From Paraburkholderia silviterrae (GTDB lineage: Bacteria > Pseudomonadota > Gammaproteobacteria > Burkholderiales > Burkholderiaceae): a DNA stretch of 64,000 bases. The notes beneath the pieces are model-generated. The model was given only the letters and a program-made list of their open reading frames with translations, searched no databases and was not told the DNA's origin. Positions 1 to 7,342 of the stretch are shown here, piece after piece (position 1 is the stretch's first letter; the number at the start of each line of letters is the position of its first letter). The translations under genes and the position numbers were made by a program. The DNA lies in the NCBI RefSeq assembly GCF_004353915.1, contig NZ_SMRP01000001.1:62001-126000 (forward strand). The letters run 5' to 3'.

Positions 1-2
1 TC

Positions 3-371
3 TATCAGGACGGGCGTGCGTGGCTTGATGTGCCTATCATTCTCGCCTTCGCGTGCGTGGTGCTCTTCATGGATGCTGAGCGCGGCCTTGGGCGTGTCTT
101 CTCGCTCACGCCGCTCGTGTGGCTGGGGGAACTCAGCTTCGCGGTCTACCTGTGCCACTCCGCGGTGATTCTCGCGATGCCGCCGCTTTACTACGACAAG
201 GAGTTTGGCCTCTATGCTCCTGCCGTTCTGATCGGCGTGGTAATCGTCATGGCGTACATGCTGCACGTGGCGATCGAGCGCCCCTCACGGCGTTTCCTTT
301 ACGGTCTCGTGAAAGCCAAAGAGATCGCGCCCGAGCACGTCGCAGCGAACGACAATCACTGGTACTCGTAG
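3..371 (+). CDS. Acyltransferase family 3 membrane protein, C-terminal part
   Basis: The frame is open to the window edge, so the 5' part is missing; 122 codons are visible. The visible part has alternating hydrophobic segments (around PIILAFACVVLF, LSFAVYLCHSAVIL and APAVLIGVVIVMAYM) and ends in a charged tail, as in OafA/YrhL-type O-acyltransferases; the catalytic N-terminal His region lies outside. Phages often carry such enzymes beside the tailspike to O-acylate host surface polysaccharide and change serotype. Its last 16 bases overlap the 3' end of the convergent fibre gene. The family call rests on a C-terminal fragment only. Confidence 0.7.
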   Translation, partial: YQDGRAWLDVPIILAFACVVLFMDAERGLGRVFSLTPLVWLGELSFAVYLCHSAVILAMPPLYYDKEFGLYAPAVLIGVVIVMAYMLHVAIERPSRRFLYGLVKAKEIAPEHVAANDNHWYS

Positions 372-1876
372 ACGATGATTTCGCCCGCGGCGCCCGCGGC
401 GCCCGCGACGTTTCCTGCTGAGATGCCGTTGATCTGGGCGCCAGCACCCGATCCTAGGCCATAGCCTGTTTGCGCGCCTCCTGCTGAGACATACCCGACA
501 CCCATGGCCGAGTTTCCGCCGGCACCAAGGAAACCCGTGGTGCCGGTGAGCGCATAGCCACCCTGTCCGCGACCGCCAGTGACGGCATCGATCGTTGTGC
601 CGCCGCTAATCGTGCAGGCCAAATTGGGCGTCGGCGCGCTTCCCGAAACGCCTGCCGCACTGACTGCTGCGCCACCACCACCACCGTTTCCTCCGGGACA
701 CGAGACGAGCGACCCGAAGGAAGTGGTGCCGCCCGTACCGCCCGCGTTCGCGCCCGCCGCTCCAGCTGCACCTACCGCACCGATCGTCACGGTTTGCGTA
801 GAGACGGAGGTGTAGCGCACCTCGGCATACGATCCGCCGTTACCCCCGCCACTGACTGCGACCTGAGAGGCCGTGGTGGAGGCCGCGCCGCCACTCCCGC
901 CGCCGGGTGCTTGCACGCGCACGATGATCGAGGTCGCGCCACTCGTTGGCGTGTAGGTTCCGCTCGAAGAGAAGACCTGAACGTTGAGCAGGCGCCCCGG
1001 TACACCGTTGATCGAGCCACCCGTGACGGACAGGCCATTCGAGGTGGTGAGACCCGCAGTGAGCACCGATCCATTGACTTGCAGATAGTCGGTACCGTCG
1101 TCCGTCGTGGTGTTGACGAGAATGCGACCGCTGTTCGTGATGCGTGCGCGCTCAAGCGGAAACGCACCACCGACCGGCATTGTCCAGAACACGAGACGAG
1201 CCGGTACCGAAGTAGTGCTGATCGTCGCGGAATCCACCACCGAGTTGATGAAGGCGGCTTTAACTGGCCCTGATCCGCCATCAGGCTCGAAGTCGACTTC
1301 GCCAATATCGTCACCGTTTTGGACGACAGCGCTCACGCCCTTCGTCGCACTGCGGCTCTTGTAAATGAAGATGCCTGACGAGCTCGTGTCGTTCGAGTAC
1401 TGCATGAACGCTGGAACACCGCCGGCAAAGGATCCTGCTCCAGCGTCCTGAATGTTGGCGTACTGAAGATCGCCCAGCGTCACGCGCGATGTGAGACCAA
1501 TGAGCAGCACGCTACTGTTGCGCTGGAATTGCATCTCGACCGTGCTGGGTGCGCCCGCGTCCGTTGCGGACTGCAGGTAGAAGTTGCTACCCGCGTTGCC
1601 CCCGCTCTCCGTGTCGGCGTTCTCTCCGACAATCCAGCGCAGCGATCCGGACGTTGCAAATCCAAGCGTGCGGTAGCTTCCGGCCACGCCATTGATGACC
1701 GCGCCGCCCGCAATCGAGGAGACAGCACCCCACGCGGGCGCCGAGGATGTGCCGTTCGAAACGATGGCCTGGCCAGCGGTCGAGCCACTTGGGTTCAGCA
1801 GTGTGATCGGTGAAAGCGTCGCGCCAAAGGCGACGGACGCAACGAGCGCGAGCAGCGCAGCGAAGATCTTTTTCAT
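356..1876 (-). CDS. Glycine-rich tail fibre / adhesin with signal-peptide-like N-terminus
   Basis: This 506-residue protein is the last late gene. Residues about 1-20 (MKKIFAALLALVASVAFGA) form a textbook signal peptide, odd for a tail component. The middle is beta-rich with low complexity. From about residue 300 it carries a glycine-rich domain with runs such as PGGGSGG, GGGNGG and GGNGGGGG, like the Gly_rich_2 tail proteins and the polyglycine-loop adhesins of T4-like phages. It follows the tailspike gene closely and the start has GGAAA upstream. Likely role: receptor binding or tailspike accessory; function is inferred from composition and position. Confidence 0.6.
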   Translation of the reverse strand: MKKIFAALLALVASVAFGATLSPITLLNPSGSTAGQAIVSNGTSSAPAWGAVSSIAGGAVINGVAGSYRTLGFATSGSLRWIVGENADTESGGNAGSNFYLQSATDAGAPSTVEMQFQRNSSVLLIGLTSRVTLGDLQYANIQDAGAGSFAGGVPAFMQYSNDTSSSGIFIYKSRSATKGVSAVVQNGDDIGEVDFEPDGGSGPVKAAFINSVVDSATISTTSVPARLVFWTMPVGGAFPLERARITNSGRILVNTTTDDGTDYLQVNGSVLTAGLTTSNGLSVTGGSINGVPGRLLNVQVFSSSGTYTPTSGATSIIVRVQAPGGGSGGAASTTASQVAVSGGGNGGSYAEVRYTSVSTQTVTIGAVGAAGAAGANAGGTGGTTSFGSLVSCPGGNGGGGGAAVSAAGVSGSAPTPNLACTISGGTTIDAVTGGRGQGGYALTGTTGFLGAGGNSAMGVGYVSAGGAQTGYGLGSGAGAQINGISAGNVAGAAGAAGEIIVYEYQ

Positions 1877-1904
1877 CGTGCGATTTCCATTTTTGATGGC
1901 GTAG

Positions 1905-3995
1905 TTAGATGCCGTATTCGGCTTTGACGTAGGCGGTCACGGTCAAGCTGCCCTGGTTGAAGATCGTGACGGCGCCTGCCGTGTTGTTCGTGATCCAGAG
2001 CGGATTACTCATCACCGAGCTGGGTGAGGCGGGCGTAACCTGAACGATCGGAGGTGCCGGGAAGGGGTAAGGCCATGTGACCGTGGCTGAAGCATTCGCG
2101 CCGATGTTTATCTGACCGAGCTGGTTGAACGTATCGAGATAACGAGTCGGTCCACCGCCCGCATAATTCAGGCGCACTCGAGTAGTTGGATTGGGCGTAC
2201 CCGCGATGCCGTCTCCAGTCGACGTGTAACCATTGAGCTGGACGTCGTTGCTTCCACTGTCTTGCGCGGTGAAGGAGGCGGCATACGAACTGCCTCCCAC
2301 CGTCAGATTGATAAAGTTTCCACTTACGACGTCGCCCGTCGTCGTGCTGAATTGCAGGCCGACAGGCACGACCTGAGATCCGCCATTGGGCGTGCCGCCC
2401 GCACCGAGAAAGCCCGCGATCTGGTTGGAGTTGCACTGGCCACCGAGATAGATGTTCGGGCCGTTGAACGAGGCGTAATAGCGAGTGGATGGATCGAAAA
2501 TCCATTCAGACGAAAAGAGTCCGAGGTTCGCGGTATAGGCGCCCTCGATCTGGCTACCGCCGGTGACCTCACCAACCGATCCCGGACCGCAGTACCACGA
2601 ATAGCGCATGCGCAGGGAATTCTGGCGACTTGAGGCGTGGCACGAAACGAGGCGACCCGCGAAACGCGGGCCGAAATTAAATCCCGCGTAGGAGTTGTTC
2701 GCAGCTTGACCCGCATCGAGAATCGTCACGTTCAACGTTTGCTGATCGTGCGGTCCGTTGTTAAACCATCCGTCCAGACCGGTCGTGTCGATGCGGATGT
2801 CATCGAAGGTCGATTCGAACCACGACTGGTTGTAGTCAACGAGTGAGTCCAGGTACTCGGTGCGCATCCCGTAGCCCGCGCAGTTCTTGACGAAGATATC
2901 GCGCAGCGTGCAGCGGTCTCCCCACACCGAGTAACCGTTACCCGTGGTATTGCCTGTTCCTGAGTTCCAGTTCCCGTCGAAGCTAAAACCCGTGATCGTG
3001 AAGTTGTACGGAAAATTCGCGGGCGTACCGCTTCCCCAGTTCAAGTTCGAATTCGCACCGTAGATCAGGTCCTTGTTCGAACCGATGATCTGGCGGATGG
3101 TGGTGGAGTTGCGCCCCGCACCGATCCAGTTCGAATTGATGTTCACCACGAGCTGGCTCGCCATGTAGATACCAGGCGGAAAATAGATCTGCGCCGGGGG
3201 CGTCTGCGCGATGGCCCACGTGTCGGCGGCCTGAATCGCCGCCGTATCGTCAGTGCTGCCGTCTCCTTTTGCGCCGAAATCCTTGACGCTAACGAAGTCC
3301 TGGAGCTTGTTCTGGAGAGTTCTGCTGACGGACCCAACGGAGCCTTGCAGAAAGGCGATCTTCGAACTGTTGATAGCCGCCCCAGGAGCGACCGTTGCAT
3401 CGGTGACGGTGCCATTTCCGGGGGTGCCAATCGTGAGAGCGGTGCCGCCCTTCACAAAAACCTTGTTCACGCCCACCGGAATAGGCGCATTGAACGTCAG
3501 CGTCTCGTTGTTCGTTCCGCCGATAGAGAATGAGTCCGCGCCCTGCTCAGCAGCATCAAAACTCACCCAGATATTCGACGCAGAGCCATAGTTTTGCGAA
3601 AGCGTCAGCGTGGTAGTGGTGCCCGGAGTGAAATCAACATTCGCCGCAAATCCTGGCGTGCCGCCACTGCCCTTTTCATCCGTCATGTTCCCCACGGCAA
3701 CCGGGGCGGGCGCTGCGACGTTGTCGACCGTCCAGAATGGATTCGTCGGCGGATCAGTATCGGTCGAGGGAGAGAGGATGAACTTGTAGTAGACCGTAGG
3801 GTTGAGCCATACCGAGGCCTGCCCGTTCGAATCCAGAATGACCGGGTTGGTGTTTGGCGTTTGCCCCGTCGAATCCGTGTAGCTCGTGGCCTTGGTCGTT
3901 GTGCCCGCCAGATAGACAAAGAGCTTGCCGCCGGCCAGGGGTATGCCGTTCTGGTTGAACTGCTGCTTGACCAGCGGCATCAGGGTCGTTGTCAT
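1905..3995 (-). CDS. Tailspike with P22-type adaptor and pectate-lyase-like beta-helix
   Basis: I start it at the ATG at 3995 (MTTTLMPLVKQQF), giving 696 residues; an open frame extends upstream to 4151 but runs through a terminator and the end of the lipase gene. Residues about 1-100 resemble the capsid-binding N-terminus of P22-like tailspikes (NGIPLAGGKLFVYLAGTTT, then PNTNPVILDSNGQASVWL). A roughly 80-residue module starting DEKGSGGTPGF follows and is shared with the protein at 15510-16097. From VSVKDFGAKGDGSTDDTAA onward it is a right-handed beta-helix of the pectate_lyase_3 type, expected to bind and cleave host surface polysaccharide. Confidence 0.85.
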   Translation of the reverse strand: MTTTLMPLVKQQFNQNGIPLAGGKLFVYLAGTTTKATSYTDSTGQTPNTNPVILDSNGQASVWLNPTVYYKFILSPSTDTDPPTNPFWTVDNVAAPAPVAVGNMTDEKGSGGTPGFAANVDFTPGTTTTLTLSQNYGSASNIWVSFDAAEQGADSFSIGGTNNETLTFNAPIPVGVNKVFVKGGTALTIGTPGNGTVTDATVAPGAAINSSKIAFLQGSVGSVSRTLQNKLQDFVSVKDFGAKGDGSTDDTAAIQAADTWAIAQTPPAQIYFPPGIYMASQLVVNINSNWIGAGRNSTTIRQIIGSNKDLIYGANSNLNWGSGTPANFPYNFTITGFSFDGNWNSGTGNTTGNGYSVWGDRCTLRDIFVKNCAGYGMRTEYLDSLVDYNQSWFESTFDDIRIDTTGLDGWFNNGPHDQQTLNVTILDAGQAANNSYAGFNFGPRFAGRLVSCHASSRQNSLRMRYSWYCGPGSVGEVTGGSQIEGAYTANLGLFSSEWIFDPSTRYYASFNGPNIYLGGQCNSNQIAGFLGAGGTPNGGSQVVPVGLQFSTTTGDVVSGNFINLTVGGSSYAASFTAQDSGSNDVQLNGYTSTGDGIAGTPNPTTRVRLNYAGGGPTRYLDTFNQLGQINIGANASATVTWPYPFPAPPIVQVTPASPSSVMSNPLWITNNTAGAVTIFNQGSLTVTAYVKAEYGI

Positions 3996-4012
3996 GGGAG
4001 TCCCGTAAACGG

Positions 4013-4042
4013 AAAAAGCCGCCCGAAGGCGGCCTTGTTTTT
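4013..4042 (-). terminator. Rho-independent terminator after lipase gene
   Basis: On the minus strand GCCGCC-TTCG-GGCGGC is a perfect six-pair stem with a UUCG loop followed by TTTTT. It lies between the lipase stop and the tailspike start, so the tailspike probably relies on read-through (Q-type antitermination). Confidence 0.8.
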
Positions 4043-4060
4043 GAGTTATGTCTGGGGCGG

Positions 4061-4786
4061 TTAAAGCGCTGCGCTCGCGTGCGCAATGGAATCGATTCGG
4101 GCCTGATACAGGTCCATGTCGTGATCGGCGAAGACCCAGCCACCGGGCCACAGGTCACCCAGGACCATCTCGAAGACGCACACGTCCGAGCTGTGCAACC
4201 AGATGTGTTCAAGCGGTGGCCGATCCTTCCATCGCGGGTCGAACCACGGCCAGCTCGCCCAGCCGTCGCGCCCGTTGAGCACGCAGACCATGCTGGCCAG
4301 CGCATCGCCGTGCGCGTGATAGAAGTCCGCGGCGACGAACTTGGGGGCGGCGAAGGAATGCAGCGCACCGATGCGTGCGGCAGGCAGGAAAGCGGGTGTC
4401 AGGTGGGTGCGCGACGCGCCCAGGCTATGGCCGCAAACCGAGATCGGGTTGGCGCCCGGCACGGTCTGGAGCACCCAATCCCAGAGCGCCTGCATGCCAT
4501 CCGAGACGCCCGCCGTTACCGTACCGCCGGCAAGAGAGACGGGTATTAGCCGCGCATCCGCCCATACGTCCGCGAGCTTGCCTTCGCTTGCGCGCGTGCC
4601 GCTGATGCTCAGGTGTGTCTCGCCAGCCGCGGTGACCGACAGCACCGCCTGATGGCTGGCATCCTGATACAGGTCGATCCAGTCATCTCCCAGAGACGAA
4701 AAAGCCGCCCTTGAGGCGGTCTTGTCTTCGAGGTATGCCGCGTTGGCGCGGCGCGCGGCAAGCGCGATGGCCTGCCAGTCCATCAT
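4061..4786 (-). CDS. Class 3-type lipase / alpha-beta hydrolase
   Basis: The 241-residue protein starts MMDWQAIALAARR; its ATG overlaps the stop of the lipoprotein gene (ATGA). It has the serine-hydrolase nucleophile elbow GHSLG (in VCGHSLGASRT) near the middle and an early AY..AF..LG pattern followed by LSISGTRAS, like the class 3 lipase (RGT) strand. Asp and His candidates follow in the C-terminal half. No signal peptide is visible. A lipase between lysis genes and tailspike might act on host membrane at lysis, or on lipid or O-acyl groups at infection; neither is shown. Confidence 0.7.
   Translation of the reverse strand: MMDWQAIALAARRANAAYLEDKTASRAAFSSLGDDWIDLYQDASHQAVLSVTAAGETHLSISGTRASEGKLADVWADARLIPVSLAGGTVTAGVSDGMQALWDWVLQTVPGANPISVCGHSLGASRTHLTPAFLPAARIGALHSFAAPKFVAADFYHAHGDALASMVCVLNGRDGWASWPWFDPRWKDRPPLEHIWLHSSDVCVFEMVLGDLWPGGWVFADHDMDLYQARIDSIAHASAAL
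4699..4724 (-). terminator. Terminator-like hairpin inside the lipase coding region
   Basis: On the minus strand CCGCC-TCAAG-GGCGG is followed by CTTTTTCG. It lies about codons 21-29 of the lipase. It has the same build as the intergenic terminators of this operon but falls within an intact frame. Confidence 0.5.
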
Positions 4787-5292
4787 TTGCTCGCGGGTAC
4801 GGCGGCGGGCGTGGAAGCGGGAGCGGATGCGGCGGCCGGAGCGGATGCCGCTGCTGCCTGCTGTGCCTGCACCGTTGCGAGTACCTGATTGAGGATCGGC
4901 TGTGCGAGCGTCAGGCCGAGCAGAATCGCGGGCTGGTTGGGAATCATCGGGAGTGCGCCGACGAGCCCAATCAGAGCCGGGAACGCCGTGTTGTTCAGCG
5001 TTTCCAGATTCGTCACGTCGATCGTGCCGCCGGCCGCGCACACCGCATTGTTGATTGCGATGATTCCGGGCTGGGATGCGTTACCCGGCACGCCATTCAG
5101 CAGTTGTTGCTGGGTTGCATTGAGGAGCGGCGATGCGGCAAGCACCTTGAGGTCAGCAGTGACGGTCGGGCAAAAATCCGTCACAAGTTGCTGCGGCGTG
5201 ACGATGAGCTTGGGCGCGGTGCCCGGCGCCGCGCAGCCTGCAAAGAGTGCGAGCGAGACAAGGCCTGCCACGAGGCATAGTTTCTTGAACAT
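4783..5292 (-). CDS. Small lipoprotein of the lysis region
   Basis: Begins MFKKLCLVAGLVSLALFAGC, a type II signal peptide with lipobox FAGC (Cys20), so it should be lipid-anchored. The mature part of about 150 residues has three further Cys and ends in a low-complexity Ala/Ser/Pro tail (AAAASAPAAASAPA). A good AAGGA site precedes the ATG. It lies between the holin candidate and the lipase. It could be an outer-membrane lysis factor (spanin-like) or a lipase partner; no family was recognised. Confidence 0.7.
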   Translation of the reverse strand: MFKKLCLVAGLVSLALFAGCAAPGTAPKLIVTPQQLVTDFCPTVTADLKVLAASPLLNATQQQLLNGVPGNASQPGIIAINNAVCAAGGTIDVTNLETLNNTAFPALIGLVGALPMIPNQPAILLGLTLAQPILNQVLATVQAQQAAAASAPAAASAPASTPAAVPASK

Positions 5293-5332
5293 GGAGATTC
5301 CTTCGAGATGTGCCGCGATCGCGGCGAGAGGG

Positions 5333-5533
5333 TTACTGCTGTGCTGCGGGTTGTTTGCCAGCGGCGTACTTCTGGCTGAGCCAGTGCGTGCCCGCTACCA
5401 CCAGCACGACGATGGCGTTGCGCACGTCAGAGGTGAGCGCCATGTGCAGCGCCGTTGCTACCTGATCGACTACCGGAACAATCAGCGCGGCCGCGCCGGC
5501 TGCAATGGCGGTATGGGTGGGGGTGCCATTCAT
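5333..5533 (-). CDS. Candidate holin, two membrane segments
   Basis: This 66-residue protein has two hydrophobic stretches (about residues 8-28 and 37-52) joined by a short polar turn, with a positively charged C-terminus, the plan of small class II holins. Its ATG overlaps the stop of the preceding HNH-like gene (ATGA). It is encoded two genes after the signal-less endolysin, which needs a holin to reach the cell wall. The 98-residue protein at 6558-6854 is the alternative holin. Confidence 0.6.
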   Translation of the reverse strand: MNGTPTHTAIAAGAAALIVPVVDQVATALHMALTSDVRNAIVVLVVAGTHWLSQKYAAGKQPAAQQ

Positions 5534-6027
5534 TTCGACTTCTCCTCATCGGGTGAAAAAACGAAGTCCGATCGCTTGATGGCCTGCATCAACCAATGCG
5601 GGTAATCGAGCATGTGTATGCCATGATCTTTCGCCCGGTGATGCTTGGAGCACAGCACGAGCATGTTGTATTCGGAGTCGATGAAATCGGACGGCTCCTT
5701 GAACGTCGACCAGTCAAAGTGCGGGTGCAGCACTCGCATGCGCTCCCAGTCGATGCCGTCGCTATCCGCCCACTCGGCGTGAAAGTGATGCACCTCGCGG
5801 TTTTCCTTCGTGCCGCACACCCAGCACGGCGTATCAAGCACAGCGACGAGGTGATGCTTCGTCTTGCGAAAGAGCGCCGACTCGGTGCGCGGCGGGTGAT
5901 CCGGATAGAACACATCGATCGAGATCGTTTCGTGTTGCTCGTGCTCATGCGCGACCTTCTCCATTCCTTCGGCATTGCACTTGCTGCATGGCTGTTCGAG
6001 CGGAACATCGTGGCTGCATCGGGGCAT
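5530..6027 (-). CDS. HNH-like zinc protein in the lysis region
   Basis: I choose the ATG at 6027 because GGAG lies seven bases upstream; an in-frame TTG lies at 6048. The 165-residue protein has an N-terminal Cys pair (PCSKC), a central CWVCG knuckle followed by EVHHFH, and a C-terminal CSKHHRAKDHGIH. This C-x2-C...HH...C-x2-HH layout matches HNH nuclease folds with a bound zinc. It lies between endolysin and holin, where homing-type HNH genes often insert. It could be a mobile nuclease or have a packaging-linked role. Confidence 0.6.
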   Translation of the reverse strand: MPRCSHDVPLEQPCSKCNAEGMEKVAHEHEQHETISIDVFYPDHPPRTESALFRKTKHHLVAVLDTPCWVCGTKENREVHHFHAEWADSDGIDWERMRVLHPHFDWSTFKEPSDFIDSEYNMLVLCSKHHRAKDHGIHMLDYPHWLMQAIKRSDFVFSPDEEKSK

Positions 6028-6046
6028 TGCTGGCTCCAGAAACGAC

Positions 6047-6067
6047 AAAACCGCCCGGAGGCGGTTT
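6047..6067 (-). terminator. Terminator after endolysin gene
   Basis: The minus strand reads AACCGCC-TCC-GGGCGGTT followed by TTG. The stem lies just beyond the endolysin stop and partly holds the ribosome-binding site of the HNH-like gene. Confidence 0.6.
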
Positions 6068-6087
6068 CAGGTGAGAGGGTTGGGAAT

Positions 6088-6558
6088 TCAGGCGATCGCG
6101 GGTTCGTCGGGCATCACATCCGTGCGCATGGCTTGCGCAAGGCGCGTCGCGCGCGCGCCGACTTGCTTGGCCCACAGCGAAGCGAGCATCCCGCTCGCCG
6201 CGGCGGCGTAGTTTCCGGCCTGCATGGCGCCGAGGGTGTTGTGAAAACCTAGCAACTTGCCGATCCCCATGTTGAAGCACATGTTCGCGATCACGCGCTG
6301 GCGCACGGCATCCATGCTCGACCACCATGGCAGGTGCAAATTGAGCGCTGCGAACGTGGTCGACAGGTCGTAGTTCAGCAACGAGTTGATCTGCGCATCG
6401 GTGAGTGGAAACGACCATCCAGAAGGCAAAGGAGATGCGTTGAGGTTGTGCCCCACTCCGCACGTCGGATTGCCTTGCGTGTCGGTATAGACGGTGGCGC
6501 TCACGCCTTCGTCGCGGCGCAGCTCGGCGTCGAGCAAAGAGAGGTTGTCTGGGTCCAT
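6088..6558 (-). CDS. T4-type lysozyme (GH24 endolysin)
   Basis: The 156-residue protein cleaves the N-acetylmuramic acid to N-acetylglucosamine bond of peptidoglycan at lysis. The GH24 triad is present in the usual spacing: Glu17 (in RRDEG), Asp26 (YTDTQG) and Thr32 (NPTCGVGH). Its length matches T4 lysozyme. There is no signal or anchor sequence, so it depends on a holin. Its start overlaps the stop of the upstream membrane protein by one base (TAATG). Confidence 0.92.
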   Translation of the reverse strand: MDPDNLSLLDAELRRDEGVSATVYTDTQGNPTCGVGHNLNASPLPSGWSFPLTDAQINSLLNYDLSTTFAALNLHLPWWSSMDAVRQRVIANMCFNMGIGKLLGFHNTLGAMQAGNYAAAASGMLASLWAKQVGARATRLAQAMRTDVMPDEPAIA

Positions 6559-6854
6559 TATTTGTCCGCCTTCGTGTCGAGCTTTTCATCGATACGCTCA
6601 AGCTTTTTGAACACGGCATCGATGGAGCGGTTGAACGAATCGATCGCCTTACTCAATTCGTTGCTGGTGACGTAGCACTCGGCCACATGAAGCTTGTACG
6701 CAGCTAAGTCGGTCTTCAGGCTGTCGATATCGGCCGTGTTCTTATCTACCGTCCTGTCTCTGGCGGATTCAGAGCGACGCCACAGATAGGCGAACACTCC
6801 ACTGATACACGCAAAGACTGCGCAACCAATTTCAACTACGGCGGTGTAGTCCAT
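6558..6854 (-). CDS. Membrane-anchored coiled-coil protein, possible holin or holin partner
   Basis: The 98-residue protein has one N-terminal membrane segment (about residues 6-25) ended by WRRSES, then a long charged helix with heptad character up to LERIDEKLDTKADK. It is directly coupled to the endolysin gene. A single-pass topology with a cytoplasmic coiled coil is seen in phage holin-associated and antiholin proteins. Confidence 0.55.
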   Translation of the reverse strand: MDYTAVVEIGCAVFACISGVFAYLWRRSESARDRTVDKNTADIDSLKTDLAAYKLHVAECYVTSNELSKAIDSFNRSIDAVFKKLERIDEKLDTKADK

Positions 6855-6867
6855 TCGATCCCCGGGC

Positions 6868-6895
6868 GTAAAAAAGCCCGCTCGAGGCGGGCTGT
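6868..6895 (-). terminator. Terminator upstream of lysis genes
   Basis: The minus strand reads AGCCCGC-CTCGA-GCGGGCT followed by six T. It ends the racemase/ATP-grasp segment and separates it from the lysis genes. Confidence 0.85.
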
Positions 6896-6917
6896 TGATT
6901 TGTGTTTTAAAGAGACT

Positions 6918-7340
6918 TCAGGGCACCATCCGGGTAATTGGTCGAACAATGATGCCCATCAGAAGATCGCATTCCTCGTTGCATTGCTTCACATTGGCGC
7001 GCATGAGCCATAGTGCGAAGCGCTCGAATCGAGTACCCCACTTGTGTCCCAGGCGGTATGGACATCGTTTGTCGAAACCTGCCTCAACGGATCGCGGCCA
7101 CAGGCCCGCGTCGTATTCCTGTTCGAACAGTTCGTCGAAGGCGTCGCATTCTTCGGTTGTGACGTTCCGAGCAATGCAGATTGCCGCCTCGATCAACTCG
7201 TGGAAGATGACGGCCACCTTGTTCTGCCAGCAAATCTCACGGGAAATCTGGATCGTCAGCGTATCGTCTTCAACGAACCAGTGACCAATCGTTGTGAATC
7301 GATGCTGCTTGTGAGGTATGAACTCGATCTTGATGTCCAC
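6918..7340 (-). CDS. Uncharacterised protein with a HELIEA zincin-like motif
   Basis: This 140-residue protein contains AVIFHELIEAAI, a HExxE helix at about residues 46-51 like the first metal helix of small phage zincins, but without the canonical second His. It is basic and Cys-containing at the C-terminus. It is three bases downstream of the ATP-grasp gene and ends before a terminator, so it is probably part of the same transcript. I do not recognise a family; a protease role is only a possibility. Confidence 0.6.
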   Translation of the reverse strand: MDIKIEFIPHKQHRFTTIGHWFVEDDTLTIQISREICWQNKVAVIFHELIEAAICIARNVTTEECDAFDELFEQEYDAGLWPRSVEAGFDKRCPYRLGHKWGTRFERFALWLMRANVKQCNEECDLLMGIIVRPITRMVP

Positions 7341-7342
7341 GG

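Noticed and set aside
3996..4151. N-terminal extension of the tailspike frame
   Set aside because: It crosses a strong terminator and the lipase 3' end and is Arg-rich; the ATG at 3995 starts the known adaptor pattern.
4787..5041. N-terminal extension of the lipase frame
   Set aside because: It overlaps the lipoprotein gene and reads as Arg/Asp-rich shadow; the ATGA-coupled start at 4786 is better.
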